The notes below the pieces were generated by a model. That model was not told the origin of the DNA. It searched no databases and saw nothing but the letters and a program-made list of their open reading frames with translations. Positions 8,208 to 17,702 of a stretch of 41,171 nucleotides of DNA are shown here, piece after piece (position 1 is the stretch's first letter; each line of letters begins with the position of its first letter). Both the position numbers and the translations under genes were made by a program. The DNA comes from Bacteroidetes bacterium UBA2364. GTDB lineage: Bacteria; Bacteroidota; Rhodothermia; Rhodothermales; UBA2364. The DNA lies in NCBI GenBank assembly GCA_002344075.1, contig DDTM01000052.1, positions 1 through 41,171 of the forward strand, in the 5' to 3' direction.

Positions 8208-11057
8208 ATGTCCATTCAACTCGCCCCCTTAGACCGTTTTGAACCCCGCCACAACGCCTCCGCTGCCGATTTGGCCACCATGTTGGAAGTAGTGGGCGCC
8301 GAAACCTTAGAAGACCTGATTGAACAAACCGTCCCCGAATCCATTCGTCTGCCTCGACCCTTGGCTTTAGACCCGCCGATGGCCGAATCGGAAGTATTGG
8401 CCCACCTCCGCAAGATTGCTTCAAAAAACAAAGCATTTAAGTCCTATATCGGAATGGGTTATTCGGACACCATTACGCCCCCTGTGATTCTTCGGAACAT
8501 CATGGAGAATCCGGGCTGGTACACCCAATACACCCCGTATCAGGCCGAGATTGCACAAGGCCGGCTGGAAGCCCTATTGAACTTTCAAACGATGGTAGCA
8601 GATCTTACTGGACTGCCGATTTCCAATGCGTCCCTCTTAGACGAGGCCACTGCTTGTGCCGAGGCGGTTAGTATGGCCCATGGCCAACAACCCAAGCGGC
8701 ATACGGTCTTTGTGGATGCTCATTGCCATCCACAAAACATTGCTGTTATCCAAACACGGGCACGTCCGCTGGGCTTCAAGGTAGAGGTCGGAGATTGGCA
8801 AACGTTTACATTCCACGATGATGTCTTTGGGGCAGTTTTGCAATATCCCGATACCACCGGACAGGTCCATGACTACCATTCCTTCTGCGAAAAAGCTAAA
8901 TCCACTAAAGCAACCGTTATTGTGGCTGCCGATTTATTAGGATTAACCCTCCTAACGCCACCCGGGGAATGGGGGGCCGATATTGTCATCGGAAATACGC
9001 AACGATTTGGCGTTCCAATGGGGTATGGCGGACCACACGCCGCATTTATGGCAGCCTCGGAAGCCTTTACACGCAAAATGCCTGGACGGATTATTGGGGT
9101 TTCTAAAGATGCCAATGGCAAAATGGCCCTTCGGATGGCCCTCCAGACCCGTGAACAGCACATCCGGCGCGACAAAGCAACCTCCAATATCTGCACGGCA
9201 CAAGTGCTTTTGGCAGTCATGGCGGGGATGTATGCCGTTTATCATGGACCAACGGGCTTGCGAAAAATTGCCACTCGCATCCACGACCTTACCAAAATTT
9301 TGGCAGAAGGACTTTCCGACAAAGGGTTTAATGTCCTCACCACGGATTTCTTCGATACCATTCAGGTGGAAATGACCCATCACGACGCCGACCTTGCAGT
9401 TTCGAGAGGCTTGGCCAAGCACCTCAATGTGCGCATTTTTCCAAATGGGAATTTGGGGATTTCTTTAGACGAAACCACCGCCGCCGCCGACGTGGATGCC
9501 CTTCTGGAAGTCTTTTTACATACCAATTTTCAGCGGACATCGGCCTTGTATGCACAGGATCTGGAAAGCGGTTACAAAGGCAACATGCGCAGAACCTCAA
9601 CCTATCTGACACATCCGGTTTTTAACCTATATCAGACCGAGCACGAGATGCTCCGCTACATCCACCGCCTTCAATCACGAGACCTCTCGCTCACCACCAG
9701 CATGATTCCGCTGGGTTCCTGCACCATGAAGCTCAATGCAACCACACAGATGATTCCGGTAACGTGGTCTGCTTTTGGGAACCTCCATCCCTTTGCGCCT
9801 GAAGACCAAGTGGTGGGTTATCTTGCTATTTTTGAACAACTTTCGCACTGGCTTACAGAGATTACGGGCTTTGATGGGGTCTCCCTCCAGCCTAATTCTG
9901 GCGCACAGGGTGAATATGCGGGCTTGTTGACAATTCGGGCATGGCATCAGGCCAATGGCGAGGACCACCGCACAGTCTGCCTAATCCCCTCATCGGCACA
10001 CGGTACAAATCCCGCCTCGGCGGTGATGGCAGGAATGAAGGTGGTGGTGGTAAACTGCGATGATCATGGCAACATAGATGTGGCAGATTTGCGGGCCAAA
10101 GCCGAGGCACACGCCCCTAACTTGGCCGCGCTGATGGTAACGTATCCTTCTACACATGGGGTTTTTGAAGAAGCCATTCACGAAATTTGTGAAATCATCC
10201 ATCAAAACGGTGGACAGGTATATATGGATGGCGCCAATATGAACGCCCAAGTGGGCCTTACCTCTCCGGCGGCGATTGGTGCAGACGTTTGCCACCTGAA
10301 TTTGCACAAAACTTTTGCCATTCCGCACGGGGGTGGAGGCCCAGGAATGGGACCAATTTGTGTGGCAAAACACCTAACCCCACACATACCAGGGCATCCC
10401 GTTGTTTCTCTCGGCCTAACACAAGGCCCGGTATCGGCGGCTCCTTATGGCTCGGCAAGTGTATTGCTCATTTCGTGGGCGTACATCGCTTTGATGGGCG
10501 CAGAAGGATTGACCAATGCCACCAAGTATGCCATTTTGAATGCCAATTATATGGCCAAACGTTTAGAAGAGCATTTCCCGATTTTATACAGAGGAACCAA
10601 TGGCCGCTCGGCACACGAGTTTATGATAGACCTGCGTCCATTTAAAAAAGAAACGGGTATTGATGACCAAGATGTGGCCAAACGCCTCATGGACTATGGC
10701 TTCCATGCACCCACCATGAGCTTTCCGGTTGCAGGAACCATCATGATAGAACCGACAGAATCAGAAACCAAAGCCGAATTAGACCGCTACTGTGATGCCC
10801 TGATTGCGATCCGTCAGGAGATGGAAGAGGTGAAAAATGGGCTTTATCCTGCCGATAACAACGTACTAAAACATGCTCCCCATACTGCCGAAGTATTGTT
10901 TGGTGAATGGGAGCGTCCGTACTCACGCGAGAAAGCCGCTTTCCCTTCGGCGGCTACCCGTAACCACAAGTTCTGGCCACATGTAGGACGGGTGGACAAT
11001 GCGTATGGCGACCGGAACTTGATCTGCGCCTGCCCGCCGATCGAAGAATATGTATAG
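8208..11057 (+). CDS. gcvP: Glycine dehydrogenase (aminomethyl-transferring), P-protein
   Basis: P-protein of the glycine cleavage system, which decarboxylates glycine and passes the aminomethyl group to lipoylated H-protein. At 949 residues it is the single-chain form, with both the inactive N-terminal half (MGYSDTITPPVILRN, ISNASLLDEATA) and the PLP-binding C-terminal half. The PLP lysine is Lys701 in NLHKTFAIPHGGGGPG. SLTTSMIPLGSCTMKLNA and the C-terminal APTMSFPVAGTIMIEPTESE are also intact. The start ATG is followed directly by a normal N-terminus (LDRFEPRHN). No gcvT, gcvH or lipoyl-synthesis gene is adjacent, so the rest of the complex must be encoded elsewhere. It is a cytoplasmic, ordinary housekeeping gene. 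Confidence 0.98.
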   Translation: MSIQLAPLDRFEPRHNASAADLATMLEVVGAETLEDLIEQTVPESIRLPRPLALDPPMAESEVLAHLRKIASKNKAFKSYIGMGYSDTITPPVILRNIMENPGWYTQYTPYQAEIAQGRLEALLNFQTMVADLTGLPISNASLLDEATACAEAVSMAHGQQPKRHTVFVDAHCHPQNIAVIQTRARPLGFKVEVGDWQTFTFHDDVFGAVLQYPDTTGQVHDYHSFCEKAKSTKATVIVAADLLGLTLLTPPGEWGADIVIGNTQRFGVPMGYGGPHAAFMAASEAFTRKMPGRIIGVSKDANGKMALRMALQTREQHIRRDKATSNICTAQVLLAVMAGMYAVYHGPTGLRKIATRIHDLTKILAEGLSDKGFNVLTTDFFDTIQVEMTHHDADLAVSRGLAKHLNVRIFPNGNLGISLDETTAAADVDALLEVFLHTNFQRTSALYAQDLESGYKGNMRRTSTYLTHPVFNLYQTEHEMLRYIHRLQSRDLSLTTSMIPLGSCTMKLNATTQMIPVTWSAFGNLHPFAPEDQVVGYLAIFEQLSHWLTEITGFDGVSLQPNSGAQGEYAGLLTIRAWHQANGEDHRTVCLIPSSAHGTNPASAVMAGMKVVVVNCDDHGNIDVADLRAKAEAHAPNLAALMVTYPSTHGVFEEAIHEICEIIHQNGGQVYMDGANMNAQVGLTSPAAIGADVCHLNLHKTFAIPHGGGGPGMGPICVAKHLTPHIPGHPVVSLGLTQGPVSAAPYGSASVLLISWAYIALMGAEGLTNATKYAILNANYMAKRLEEHFPILYRGTNGRSAHEFMIDLRPFKKETGIDDQDVAKRLMDYGFHAPTMSFPVAGTIMIEPTESETKAELDRYCDALIAIRQEMEEVKNGLYPADNNVLKHAPHTAEVLFGEWERPYSREKAAFPSAATRNHKFWPHVGRVDNAYGDRNLICACPPIEEYV

Positions 11058-11105
11058 CGATACCCATCCTTAACCTTTTATTTTGATTATTATGCCACCT
11101 ACGTT

Positions 11106-11555
11106 ATGAAAAAGAACTTCCTCCTCTTTATCCTGTGTTGCGTGGGCGGCTTTGCCGGATGTAAAAGCCAAAAAATACCCACTGATTTTGCTTTATCCTT
11201 TGGTGCTGGCGGTGGATTCGCAGGCCGCTGGAACGGGTACGCTATAGATCACCTTGGCAACTTCTATGAGTGGCAAGGCTTGGGATCACAAAAACAAACC
11301 GTCCTCCTTGGTATTTTACCCCAAAAAGAGCTTCAGACATTACGCAAGAGCTTTCAAAAATGGGGGTTTGAAGCACTAACCCAAGATGAACCCGCCAACA
11401 TGACCGCCCAAATCACCCTAACCCAAGCCGGAAAAACCCATACCGTGCGTTTCCCCATACCCAACGCACCAACCACCTCGGACCAAGATCCCGCCATTCG
11501 GCTATACGCCCTCTGTATGCAAACCATCCGGAACGTATCACCACAAACACCGTAA
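11106..11555 (+). CDS. Small lipoprotein, emfourin-like candidate M4 protease inhibitor
   Basis: 149-residue lipoprotein: hydrophobic signal with lipobox FAGC (Cys19). The mature part begins with a strand-rich GGGFAGRWNGYAID segment, has a middle helix (ILPQKELQTLRKSFQKWGF) and ends with a strand pair around ITLTQAGKTHTVRFP. This order (SGGFAG-like strand, a helix containing L-x-x-L, then a T-x-x-G-x-x-HTVxFP hairpin) matches my recollection of emfourin, the small proteinaceous inhibitor encoded beside protealysin-type M4 peptidases. The gene lies 30 bases upstream of an M4 metallopeptidase on the same strand, which strengthens the idea. The resemblance is by eye only. The family could instead be one of the generic Bacteroidota lipoproteins with a GGFxG core. 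It lies 48 bases after gcvP. Confidence 0.7.
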   Translation: MKKNFLLFILCCVGGFAGCKSQKIPTDFALSFGAGGGFAGRWNGYAIDHLGNFYEWQGLGSQKQTVLLGILPQKELQTLRKSFQKWGFEALTQDEPANMTAQITLTQAGKTHTVRFPIPNAPTTSDQDPAIRLYALCMQTIRNVSPQTP

Positions 11556-11585
11556 TCGTTTTTGGTAGCATAACCCCAACATCTT

Positions 11586-14500
11586 ATGAAAACGCCCTTC
11601 CTTCGCCTCATTTTGATGATTCTCTGGACCATTCCCCTCGTTCAGGCCCAAACTACAAAGACCGTACAACGTCCCCTAAATGGTAACCCAGGACTTAAAG
11701 CCCTCCCACCAACGGCGGTCTTTCCAATCAAGCAATCGGCCTTTGCAACCAGAAGGCCCCTCACACACTGGGCCAAAGCGATGACCGGAAGCGGCACGAC
11801 ACCGCTCCTCATTCAAGGCATTTCGCCAGCAACCCAGCAAAAAAACCTGCAACGGGCGAAAAACGGAACCATCCGTTGGATGGAAGGCCGGATGGGTGAC
11901 CTGAATAAAACCAGTTCTGTTCTGGCCGCCGCAACAATGGTGCTCAACAAAAATCAAACCACGCTTCTACTTCAACAACCAGCAGAAGAATTGCGCATTT
12001 TGCATCAGGAAACAGATGAAATGGGAATGAGCCACATTCGTTATGCCCAAATTTTTCGAGGGTTGCCCGTTTGGGGACGAGAAGTGTGGATACACCTCCG
12101 TGCAGACGATTTTATTATCAATGGGACCTATGAACCCACACCCCGAACGGTAATTGATGCCCCAACGCTTTCCGAAGCCGAGGCGCTAAGCTATGCCATC
12201 GAGGACTTGCAGACAAAGGGGCGTTGGGAACCACCCTCCACCCGTTGGCAGGGCTTGCCCCCCGACACCGCCAGCCCTGTTTGGGTGGCAACAGGCACAA
12301 ACAAAATGGAACGGGCCTATGCGGTGCGCGTACAGGCGAATTTTGTTGAATCTTATACCTACCTAATCTCGGCCCAAGATAGGCGTATCCTCTCCCGAAC
12401 ACCACACCACTGCGACTTATTGGGGCATAAACGGCTTCACCCCACCCTATTAGCCATCCCCCACGCTTTAATGCCTCTTCAATCGGGTTCCAATTCCGAT
12501 CTACCTAACCCCGCCCCCACCGCAGCTACTTTCGTCAATGCAAGGTCAAAAGACTTAAATGGAATAGACCGCGATTTTCGGGTTTTGGCACATACCGATG
12601 GTCAATATTATCTATTTTGGGACATCCTTAATCTTAGCAACGATTTTGCTTTTAACCCTGCCTCGCTTTGGACTAAAGGCGGCTCGGTAATCTTGGACGC
12701 AACCAATACCGATAACATAAGGTTTCATATAAAAAGCAGCGCCCAGCATAATTGGGCCGATGCCAGTGCTGTTTCCGCTCATTATAATGGCAACATTACC
12801 TATCAATATTATCAGACAAAGCACAATCGGAAAGCCATTAATGGAGCAGACAAAACCATTTGGTCGGTGGTGAATGTAACGGATCGGGGGCGAACAATGG
12901 AAAATGCTTATTGGAATGGTTCGTTTATTGCCTATGGAAATGGGGGTTCGTTTTTCAAACCCTTGGCCGGCTCTTTAGATGTGGCGGCACATGAAATGAC
13001 CCATGGTGTAATCCAGCATAGTGCAGATTTAGAATATCAAGGACAATCGGGCGCACTCAATGAGTCTTTTGCCGATGTATTTGCCATGATGATAGACCGC
13101 TCCAACTTCCTAATTGGCGAAACCGTGATCAAAGCCGGAAAAGGGACTGCCCTCCGAGACATGGCAAACCCTGCCAATCCGGATGTACTTGATCCCCAAC
13201 CCGCGAGCATGAGCCAATACAACAACACCGAAGAAGACAATGGGGGCGTTCACATTAATAGTGGAATCCCCAACCGAGCGGCCTATCTAATCGTGAAGAC
13301 ACTGGGACACGACAAAACCGAGAAAATCTATTACCGCGCCCTTACCAAATACCTTACCCGAAATAGCCAATTTGTAGATGCACGTAATGCCCTTGAACAG
13401 TCCGCACGAGACCTCTTCGGCGATGGGGCGGAGGTTGCGGCTGTAAAAACGGCATTTGATACTGTAGGCATTTTGAGCGGATCGGAGACAACAGGTAAAG
13501 AAGATGACGTGACTGTGGTGAGCGGTGGAACACCGTATATCACTTTTATGGATGAAAGTGGAAAAATTGGCCTATTCGAAGTGAATACCCAAAAAGCGTT
13601 TTTATTTAATAGTGCAGCAGCCGTAGCCCGAATCCATACGCTTGATACTGGAACCGACCGCTCCCAACTGACTACCGGACGAAATGGCGAGCGCATTTGG
13701 TTTATTAATGCCCAAAATCAATTGGCATTTGTAACCGTGACAACAGGCGAGGTAAAAGTTTATGAAAACCTAAAACTCAAATCCTCCTCTTCCAACAATG
13801 ATTTATGGAATGTGGCCATCGCCCCCGACGAAAGTTGTGTGGCCATTGTCTCGGCTTATGACAACGACCCCAACCTATATTTCTGGTGTGGCGATGATGT
13901 TTTTACGATCGCATTACTCCCAGAAACCACCCAATCGGGCATTTTAGACCAGACCATTGTTTATCCAGACGTGGTGGCATGGTCTCCCAACATGAACGAA
14001 CAACGGATCGCTTTCGATGCACTTCATAAAAACGAGCAAACCACATATTGGAATACACACGAAATCAACTTTAAGACGGGGCGGATTTATAATTTGGTTC
14101 CCGGATATGGTACCGGATTAAGTGTCGGCAATGTGACATACAGCAAGACCAACCCAGACTTGGTAGCCTATAATGTGATTGAACCAAATGAACAAGATGT
14201 GGTTATGACCAATTTAGACACACAGGAAGACCTTTTGGCAAGTTTTCCTTCATGGACAATCAAGGGCCAAGCAATCAATGATGCGAACCGTCCAACATTT
14301 TCGCCAGATGACCAATACATCGCTGCCACCAGTGAAGCACACAAAGCACTCCTTTTTTATGAACGTGCCACCAATAAAGTCACACAACTGAGCTTCTCAC
14401 TCCCGCTATACAACCTGTATTGGTTTGTGAATGGCGGGAACAGACTACCTGTCGCGGCCAAAATAACAAGCCCAGCAGATAATACCAATATCGTCCTACA

Positions 14501-15119
14501 AGGCGCTCCTACTACAAATCTGGCAATTTCTTGGACAAGTGGTTCCGATCCAGACTCCGACCCACTCTCGTATCAATGGCAATTAAGCGCCACTTCGGAC
14601 TTTTCGCGGATGCTATTTACCAGTCCAAGCCAAGGTGGATTAAGCCTAAACGTGAAGTATGCGGACATCAACGCCTTGCTCAAATCCATTTCTGCTGGCT
14701 CCAACGCTACACTATACCATCGGGTCTCCACTTCCGACGGCGTGAATACCCCTATTTTTAGTACACCTGCCAAGATTAACATAAGTCGAGACATCACGAA
14801 GAGTGAATCGGAGACCGAGTTGCCAAAATATGCGCACGTCTCACAGGTATTCCCCAATCCATTCCGGAATCAGACCACCATTCTCATAGATTTGCCCCAA
14901 TCCACCGAGGTGCGGGTAACAATTTATGACGCACTTGGGCGTATGACCCAACAGATGGTACCCCTCATGATGGCGGCAGGAAAAGCCCAACCTATTGAAC
15001 TCCGGCCGGAAAATGGGACAGACGGGGTGTACTTTTATGTAGTAACCCTTTCAGATGGAACAGGTACCAAACGATTTACCGGAAGGATGGTACGACAGCG
15101 CGGTAGTGCAAGTAATTGA
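11586..15119 (+). CDS. Secreted M4 (thermolysin-family) metallopeptidase with T9SS sorting domain
   Basis: 1177-residue secreted zinc endopeptidase. Order: signal peptide (1-21, VQA-Q), FTP-type propeptide (about 115-185) and inhibitory propeptide, M4 catalytic domain (about 340-660), WD40/TolB-like propeller repeats (about 670-960), an Ig/fibronectin-like domain (about 965-1065), and a type A C-terminal sorting domain beginning VFPNPFRNQT at about 1090 with YDALGRM and a YFYVV strand. Zinc ligands and catalytic residues are complete: His469-Glu470-His473 in HEMTH, Glu493 in LNESFAD, and the catalytic His556 in GGVHINSG. It should cross the outer membrane through T9SS and be attached or released. 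The emfourin-like lipoprotein gene ends 30 bases before it, so the two are probably one transcript. Confidence 0.95.
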   Translation: MKTPFLRLILMILWTIPLVQAQTTKTVQRPLNGNPGLKALPPTAVFPIKQSAFATRRPLTHWAKAMTGSGTTPLLIQGISPATQQKNLQRAKNGTIRWMEGRMGDLNKTSSVLAAATMVLNKNQTTLLLQQPAEELRILHQETDEMGMSHIRYAQIFRGLPVWGREVWIHLRADDFIINGTYEPTPRTVIDAPTLSEAEALSYAIEDLQTKGRWEPPSTRWQGLPPDTASPVWVATGTNKMERAYAVRVQANFVESYTYLISAQDRRILSRTPHHCDLLGHKRLHPTLLAIPHALMPLQSGSNSDLPNPAPTAATFVNARSKDLNGIDRDFRVLAHTDGQYYLFWDILNLSNDFAFNPASLWTKGGSVILDATNTDNIRFHIKSSAQHNWADASAVSAHYNGNITYQYYQTKHNRKAINGADKTIWSVVNVTDRGRTMENAYWNGSFIAYGNGGSFFKPLAGSLDVAAHEMTHGVIQHSADLEYQGQSGALNESFADVFAMMIDRSNFLIGETVIKAGKGTALRDMANPANPDVLDPQPASMSQYNNTEEDNGGVHINSGIPNRAAYLIVKTLGHDKTEKIYYRALTKYLTRNSQFVDARNALEQSARDLFGDGAEVAAVKTAFDTVGILSGSETTGKEDDVTVVSGGTPYITFMDESGKIGLFEVNTQKAFLFNSAAAVARIHTLDTGTDRSQLTTGRNGERIWFINAQNQLAFVTVTTGEVKVYENLKLKSSSSNNDLWNVAIAPDESCVAIVSAYDNDPNLYFWCGDDVFTIALLPETTQSGILDQTIVYPDVVAWSPNMNEQRIAFDALHKNEQTTYWNTHEINFKTGRIYNLVPGYGTGLSVGNVTYSKTNPDLVAYNVIEPNEQDVVMTNLDTQEDLLASFPSWTIKGQAINDANRPTFSPDDQYIAATSEAHKALLFYERATNKVTQLSFSLPLYNLYWFVNGGNRLPVAAKITSPADNTNIVLQGAPTTNLAISWTSGSDPDSDPLSYQWQLSATSDFSRMLFTSPSQGGLSLNVKYADINALLKSISAGSNATLYHRVSTSDGVNTPIFSTPAKINISRDITKSESETELPKYAHVSQVFPNPFRNQTTILIDLPQSTEVRVTIYDALGRMTQQMVPLMMAAGKAQPIELRPENGTDGVYFYVVTLSDGTGTKRFTGRMVRQRGSASN

Positions 15120-15177
15120 ATGATTTTACGAGAAAAAGTATGATACAGATAACTGAGGCGAAATGCTGCACAAATTG

Positions 15178-15290
15178 TCAATCGTTGAGAAAAACTCCGT
15201 AGGAGCCATATCATAATAGAACCCATCTGGTCGGCATAAAATGTGAAAGAGGTGTTCACGTGGTAATTGGGGAGGTTTTGAAATGCACCC
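15178..15290 (+). repeat. REP/MITE-like repeat, copy A
   Basis: Contains the core ATCGTTGAGAAAaaCTCCGTAGGAGC followed by CATAATAGAACCCAT and ends in the terminal sequence TTTTGAAATGCACCC (15276-15290). The same core and end occur at 39178-39277 and, in reverse and degraded, at 26617-26705. The CTCC-GTA-GGAG palindrome would fold as a small hairpin. The matching left terminal repeat is not present, so this copy is truncated. It lies between the M4 peptidase and the beta-helix gene. Confidence 0.75.
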
Positions 15291-15436
15291 TTACTAAGTA
15301 ATTTATGGGATGCGTATTTTATGAAGGATGGCTCTATTATTTACTTAAATGAAACTACCCATGTACCGCTCTATTTCTGCTAAATGTAAGGCTAAAATGA
15401 AACTACCTAAGCTGTTTTTTTCCTGCTTTCATTTTA

Positions 15437-17350
15437 ATGAACTTATTTTTTCAGACTACACGGGCGCAAAATACATGGTATGTAGGCGCAAGTGGACAAA
15501 ATACGAGTGGCTATGGCACAACAATAGGACAGCCCTTCAAATCCATTACGTATGCAATTGGTCAGGCAGATGCAGGAGATACAATCTATGTTTTAGCAGG
15601 AACTTACACCAACGCTACCTATGGAGATGGTAATATTTGGAAGACAGAACAAACCGTTCGTATCAACAATGTGCATGGTAGCGCAAATAACTATATCACC
15701 ATTAAACCCTATAACAATCAAGCGGTGGTCTTGAAAGGCGATGGTGATTTTGTTTTTCAAATTCGAAATAGTAGCTACATTCGCGTAGAGGGGTTTGAGA
15801 TAGAGGGAGAGGTTAATAATATTCCTTTGTCCACCGCCTTGCAATATCAATTTACATACAAAGACAAAAATGGAAATATTTTAGAACGTGTCCCTCTCGG
15901 TTCTACAACCGAAGAAATTGAAGCGATGACCTTGCCCACGCTTTCTAATGTAACGCGCCCTTCCTACTTTAATGCCATTGGGCTTTTAGTTCAAGGCTCT
16001 CATCATATTGGTGTCGTCAATAACCTTATTCATCATGTAACAGGAACAGGACTGCGGGTTTTTGAGGGCGATTATATTAATGTGATAGGCAATGAGGTTC
16101 ATAATTGTTCTCGCCGTTCTTCCGTAGGTAATCATGGCCTTGTGTTTCATTCCTCAAAAAGTATTGATACCTCAAATGCTACAAAAATCTATATCTCAAG
16201 GAATAAAGTGCATCATAATTATAATGAAGTGTATTCTTGGAGCGAGTTAAAAACTTTTATTACGCCTCATATAGATGAAGGAAAAGGCATTTCGATGCAA
16301 AAAAATAGTATTGCCAATGGGTGGACGCATGGGAGGATTCAAATTGAAAATAATGTAACGTATTTGAATGGCTTTAGCGGGGTACATATCAATGAGGGCT
16401 TACGGATGGACATTGTGAATAACACGGCTTACAATAACTCTTATACGGGAACAGGGAATAATATCGGGATTAGTGTACAAGACGGGGAAGACATTACGAT
16501 ACGCAACAATATATCCGTTGCACCGACCAACTTCAATGGTTTCGCCATTTCGATTGGTGGCACAACCTCTAACGTCATTGTACACAAAAACTTAATCCAA
16601 GGACTTTTAGATAATGATTTGGATGTAAATACAACCGCTACGATGATTGCTGCTGATGTGATGTTTACGAATGCAGCAAGCTTCGACTTTTCCTTGCAAG
16701 CCTCTTCGCCTGCAATCAATGGAGCAGATAGTGCTTTTGCTCCTCAAAAAGATTACCTTAATACAACCCGTGACACTAACCCAGATTTTGGTGCGATTGA
16801 ATACCTTGCACCATTGTCCATTTTAATCAGCCATTTTACCGTTCGTGTTACGTCCAACACGCAGGTTATTGCAGAGTGGAGGATGCATCAAAATGGCAGC
16901 GGAGATCGTTTTGTTTTAGAAAGAAGCCAAAACCAGTTGAATTGGAAAACGGTCTCAAGTGTTTTAGTGGAAGCGCGCCAAGATGCGGCTCCTACTTATG
17001 TTTTACAAGATCCTAAACCAATCAAAGGCCATTCGTGGTATCGAATTCGTCATTTAAATAGCAGTGGCAATTCGAGCGTGAGCCAATCGCAAGAAGTCAT
17101 TTTAGATCGGTTGAGTTTTGATATACAAGTCTATCCGAACCCCGCTCAACCACAAGGGGGTTTGAGTATTGAAAATGGAATGCCTGAAGCTGTTGATTTT
17201 ACGCTCTATGATGCTTTGGGCAGAAAAGTTAAAACATTCATCCTGACAGATTTTAGCCAACTACCGCTTACAGGCTTAAGCTCAGGCTTATATATTTGGG
17301 TGGCACAGACCGGCTTCAAAACGATGAAAGGAAAAGTTATTATTCAGTAA
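15437..17350 (+). CDS. T9SS right-handed beta-helix protein, signal peptide out of frame
   Basis: 637-residue open frame: an N-terminal choice-of-substrate block (NTWYVGASGQNTSGYGTT, DAGDTIYVLAGTY), then parallel beta-helix (pectate-lyase/NosD-like) coils with repeated NNxI, NGF and IxNN rungs from about residue 60 to 400, a fibronectin-like domain, and a type A sorting domain (VYPNPAQPQGG, YDALGRKVKTF, GLYIWVA). No lyase active site can be named. As the frame stands it begins within a secretion signal. Removing one T from the T7 run at 15415-15421 joins the ATG at 15397 (MKLPKLFF) to PAFILMNLFF-QTTRAQ, a complete signal peptide. So the gene is frameshifted by one base, by phase variation, decay or sequencing error. 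Base composition is visibly richer in A/T than the neighbours, and insertion-element ends flank it. Confidence 0.82.
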   Translation: MNLFFQTTRAQNTWYVGASGQNTSGYGTTIGQPFKSITYAIGQADAGDTIYVLAGTYTNATYGDGNIWKTEQTVRINNVHGSANNYITIKPYNNQAVVLKGDGDFVFQIRNSSYIRVEGFEIEGEVNNIPLSTALQYQFTYKDKNGNILERVPLGSTTEEIEAMTLPTLSNVTRPSYFNAIGLLVQGSHHIGVVNNLIHHVTGTGLRVFEGDYINVIGNEVHNCSRRSSVGNHGLVFHSSKSIDTSNATKIYISRNKVHHNYNEVYSWSELKTFITPHIDEGKGISMQKNSIANGWTHGRIQIENNVTYLNGFSGVHINEGLRMDIVNNTAYNNSYTGTGNNIGISVQDGEDITIRNNISVAPTNFNGFAISIGGTTSNVIVHKNLIQGLLDNDLDVNTTATMIAADVMFTNAASFDFSLQASSPAINGADSAFAPQKDYLNTTRDTNPDFGAIEYLAPLSILISHFTVRVTSNTQVIAEWRMHQNGSGDRFVLERSQNQLNWKTVSSVLVEARQDAAPTYVLQDPKPIKGHSWYRIRHLNSSGNSSVSQSQEVILDRLSFDIQVYPNPAQPQGGLSIENGMPEAVDFTLYDALGRKVKTFILTDFSQLPLTGLSSGLYIWVAQTGFKTMKGKVIIQ

Positions 17351-17368
17351 TTTACGCTCTTTAAATCA

Positions 17369-17690
17369 GGTGCATTTCAAAACTTCCCTGGGCGCTAAAA
17401 AAGTTGTACCTTGGTTGTGAAATTTCCCTTGACCTCCGGATAGATGAGGGTAAGTCCACCTAAGCCCTCTTCCATGAGGTCACGTACTACTTGTTTTTAT
17501 CCCACCTAAGCACTCGATTTACGAAAAATGACCAATAAGATGCGCCTCCTCGCTTGGCTTGCCATTCGTAACCCCATGCCGCAGCGAATCCCCAACCATT
17601 ATCCTTGAATGGGGAACTTACCTCCTTGAATGATCGTTCATGACCCACCATCCATCGTTGTACAATAAACCAAACCAATTTTCACGCGCC
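17369..17690 (-). mobile_element. Degenerate insertion-sequence remnant
   Basis: Begins with GGTGCATTTCAAAA (17369-17382), the same terminal repeat that borders the repeats at 15276-15290 and 39115-39277. On the minus strand a 63-codon frame (17487-17678) contains RWMVGHERSF, which recalls the RWxVERTF block near the end of IS5-type transposases, followed by a YEWQAKRGGASYW segment. The terminal repeat is secure; the transposase reading is weak. No complete transposase or right end is visible. Confidence 0.4.
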
Positions 17691-17702
17691 ATTCTGCCCT
17701 TA

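Noticed and set aside
15035..15259. Short minus-strand ORF through repeat copy A
   Set aside because: It translates the REP/MITE-like core (a spurious FYADQMGSIMIWLLRSFSQR-type peptide) and the antisense of the M4 peptidase tail; repeats of this kind often create false ORFs.
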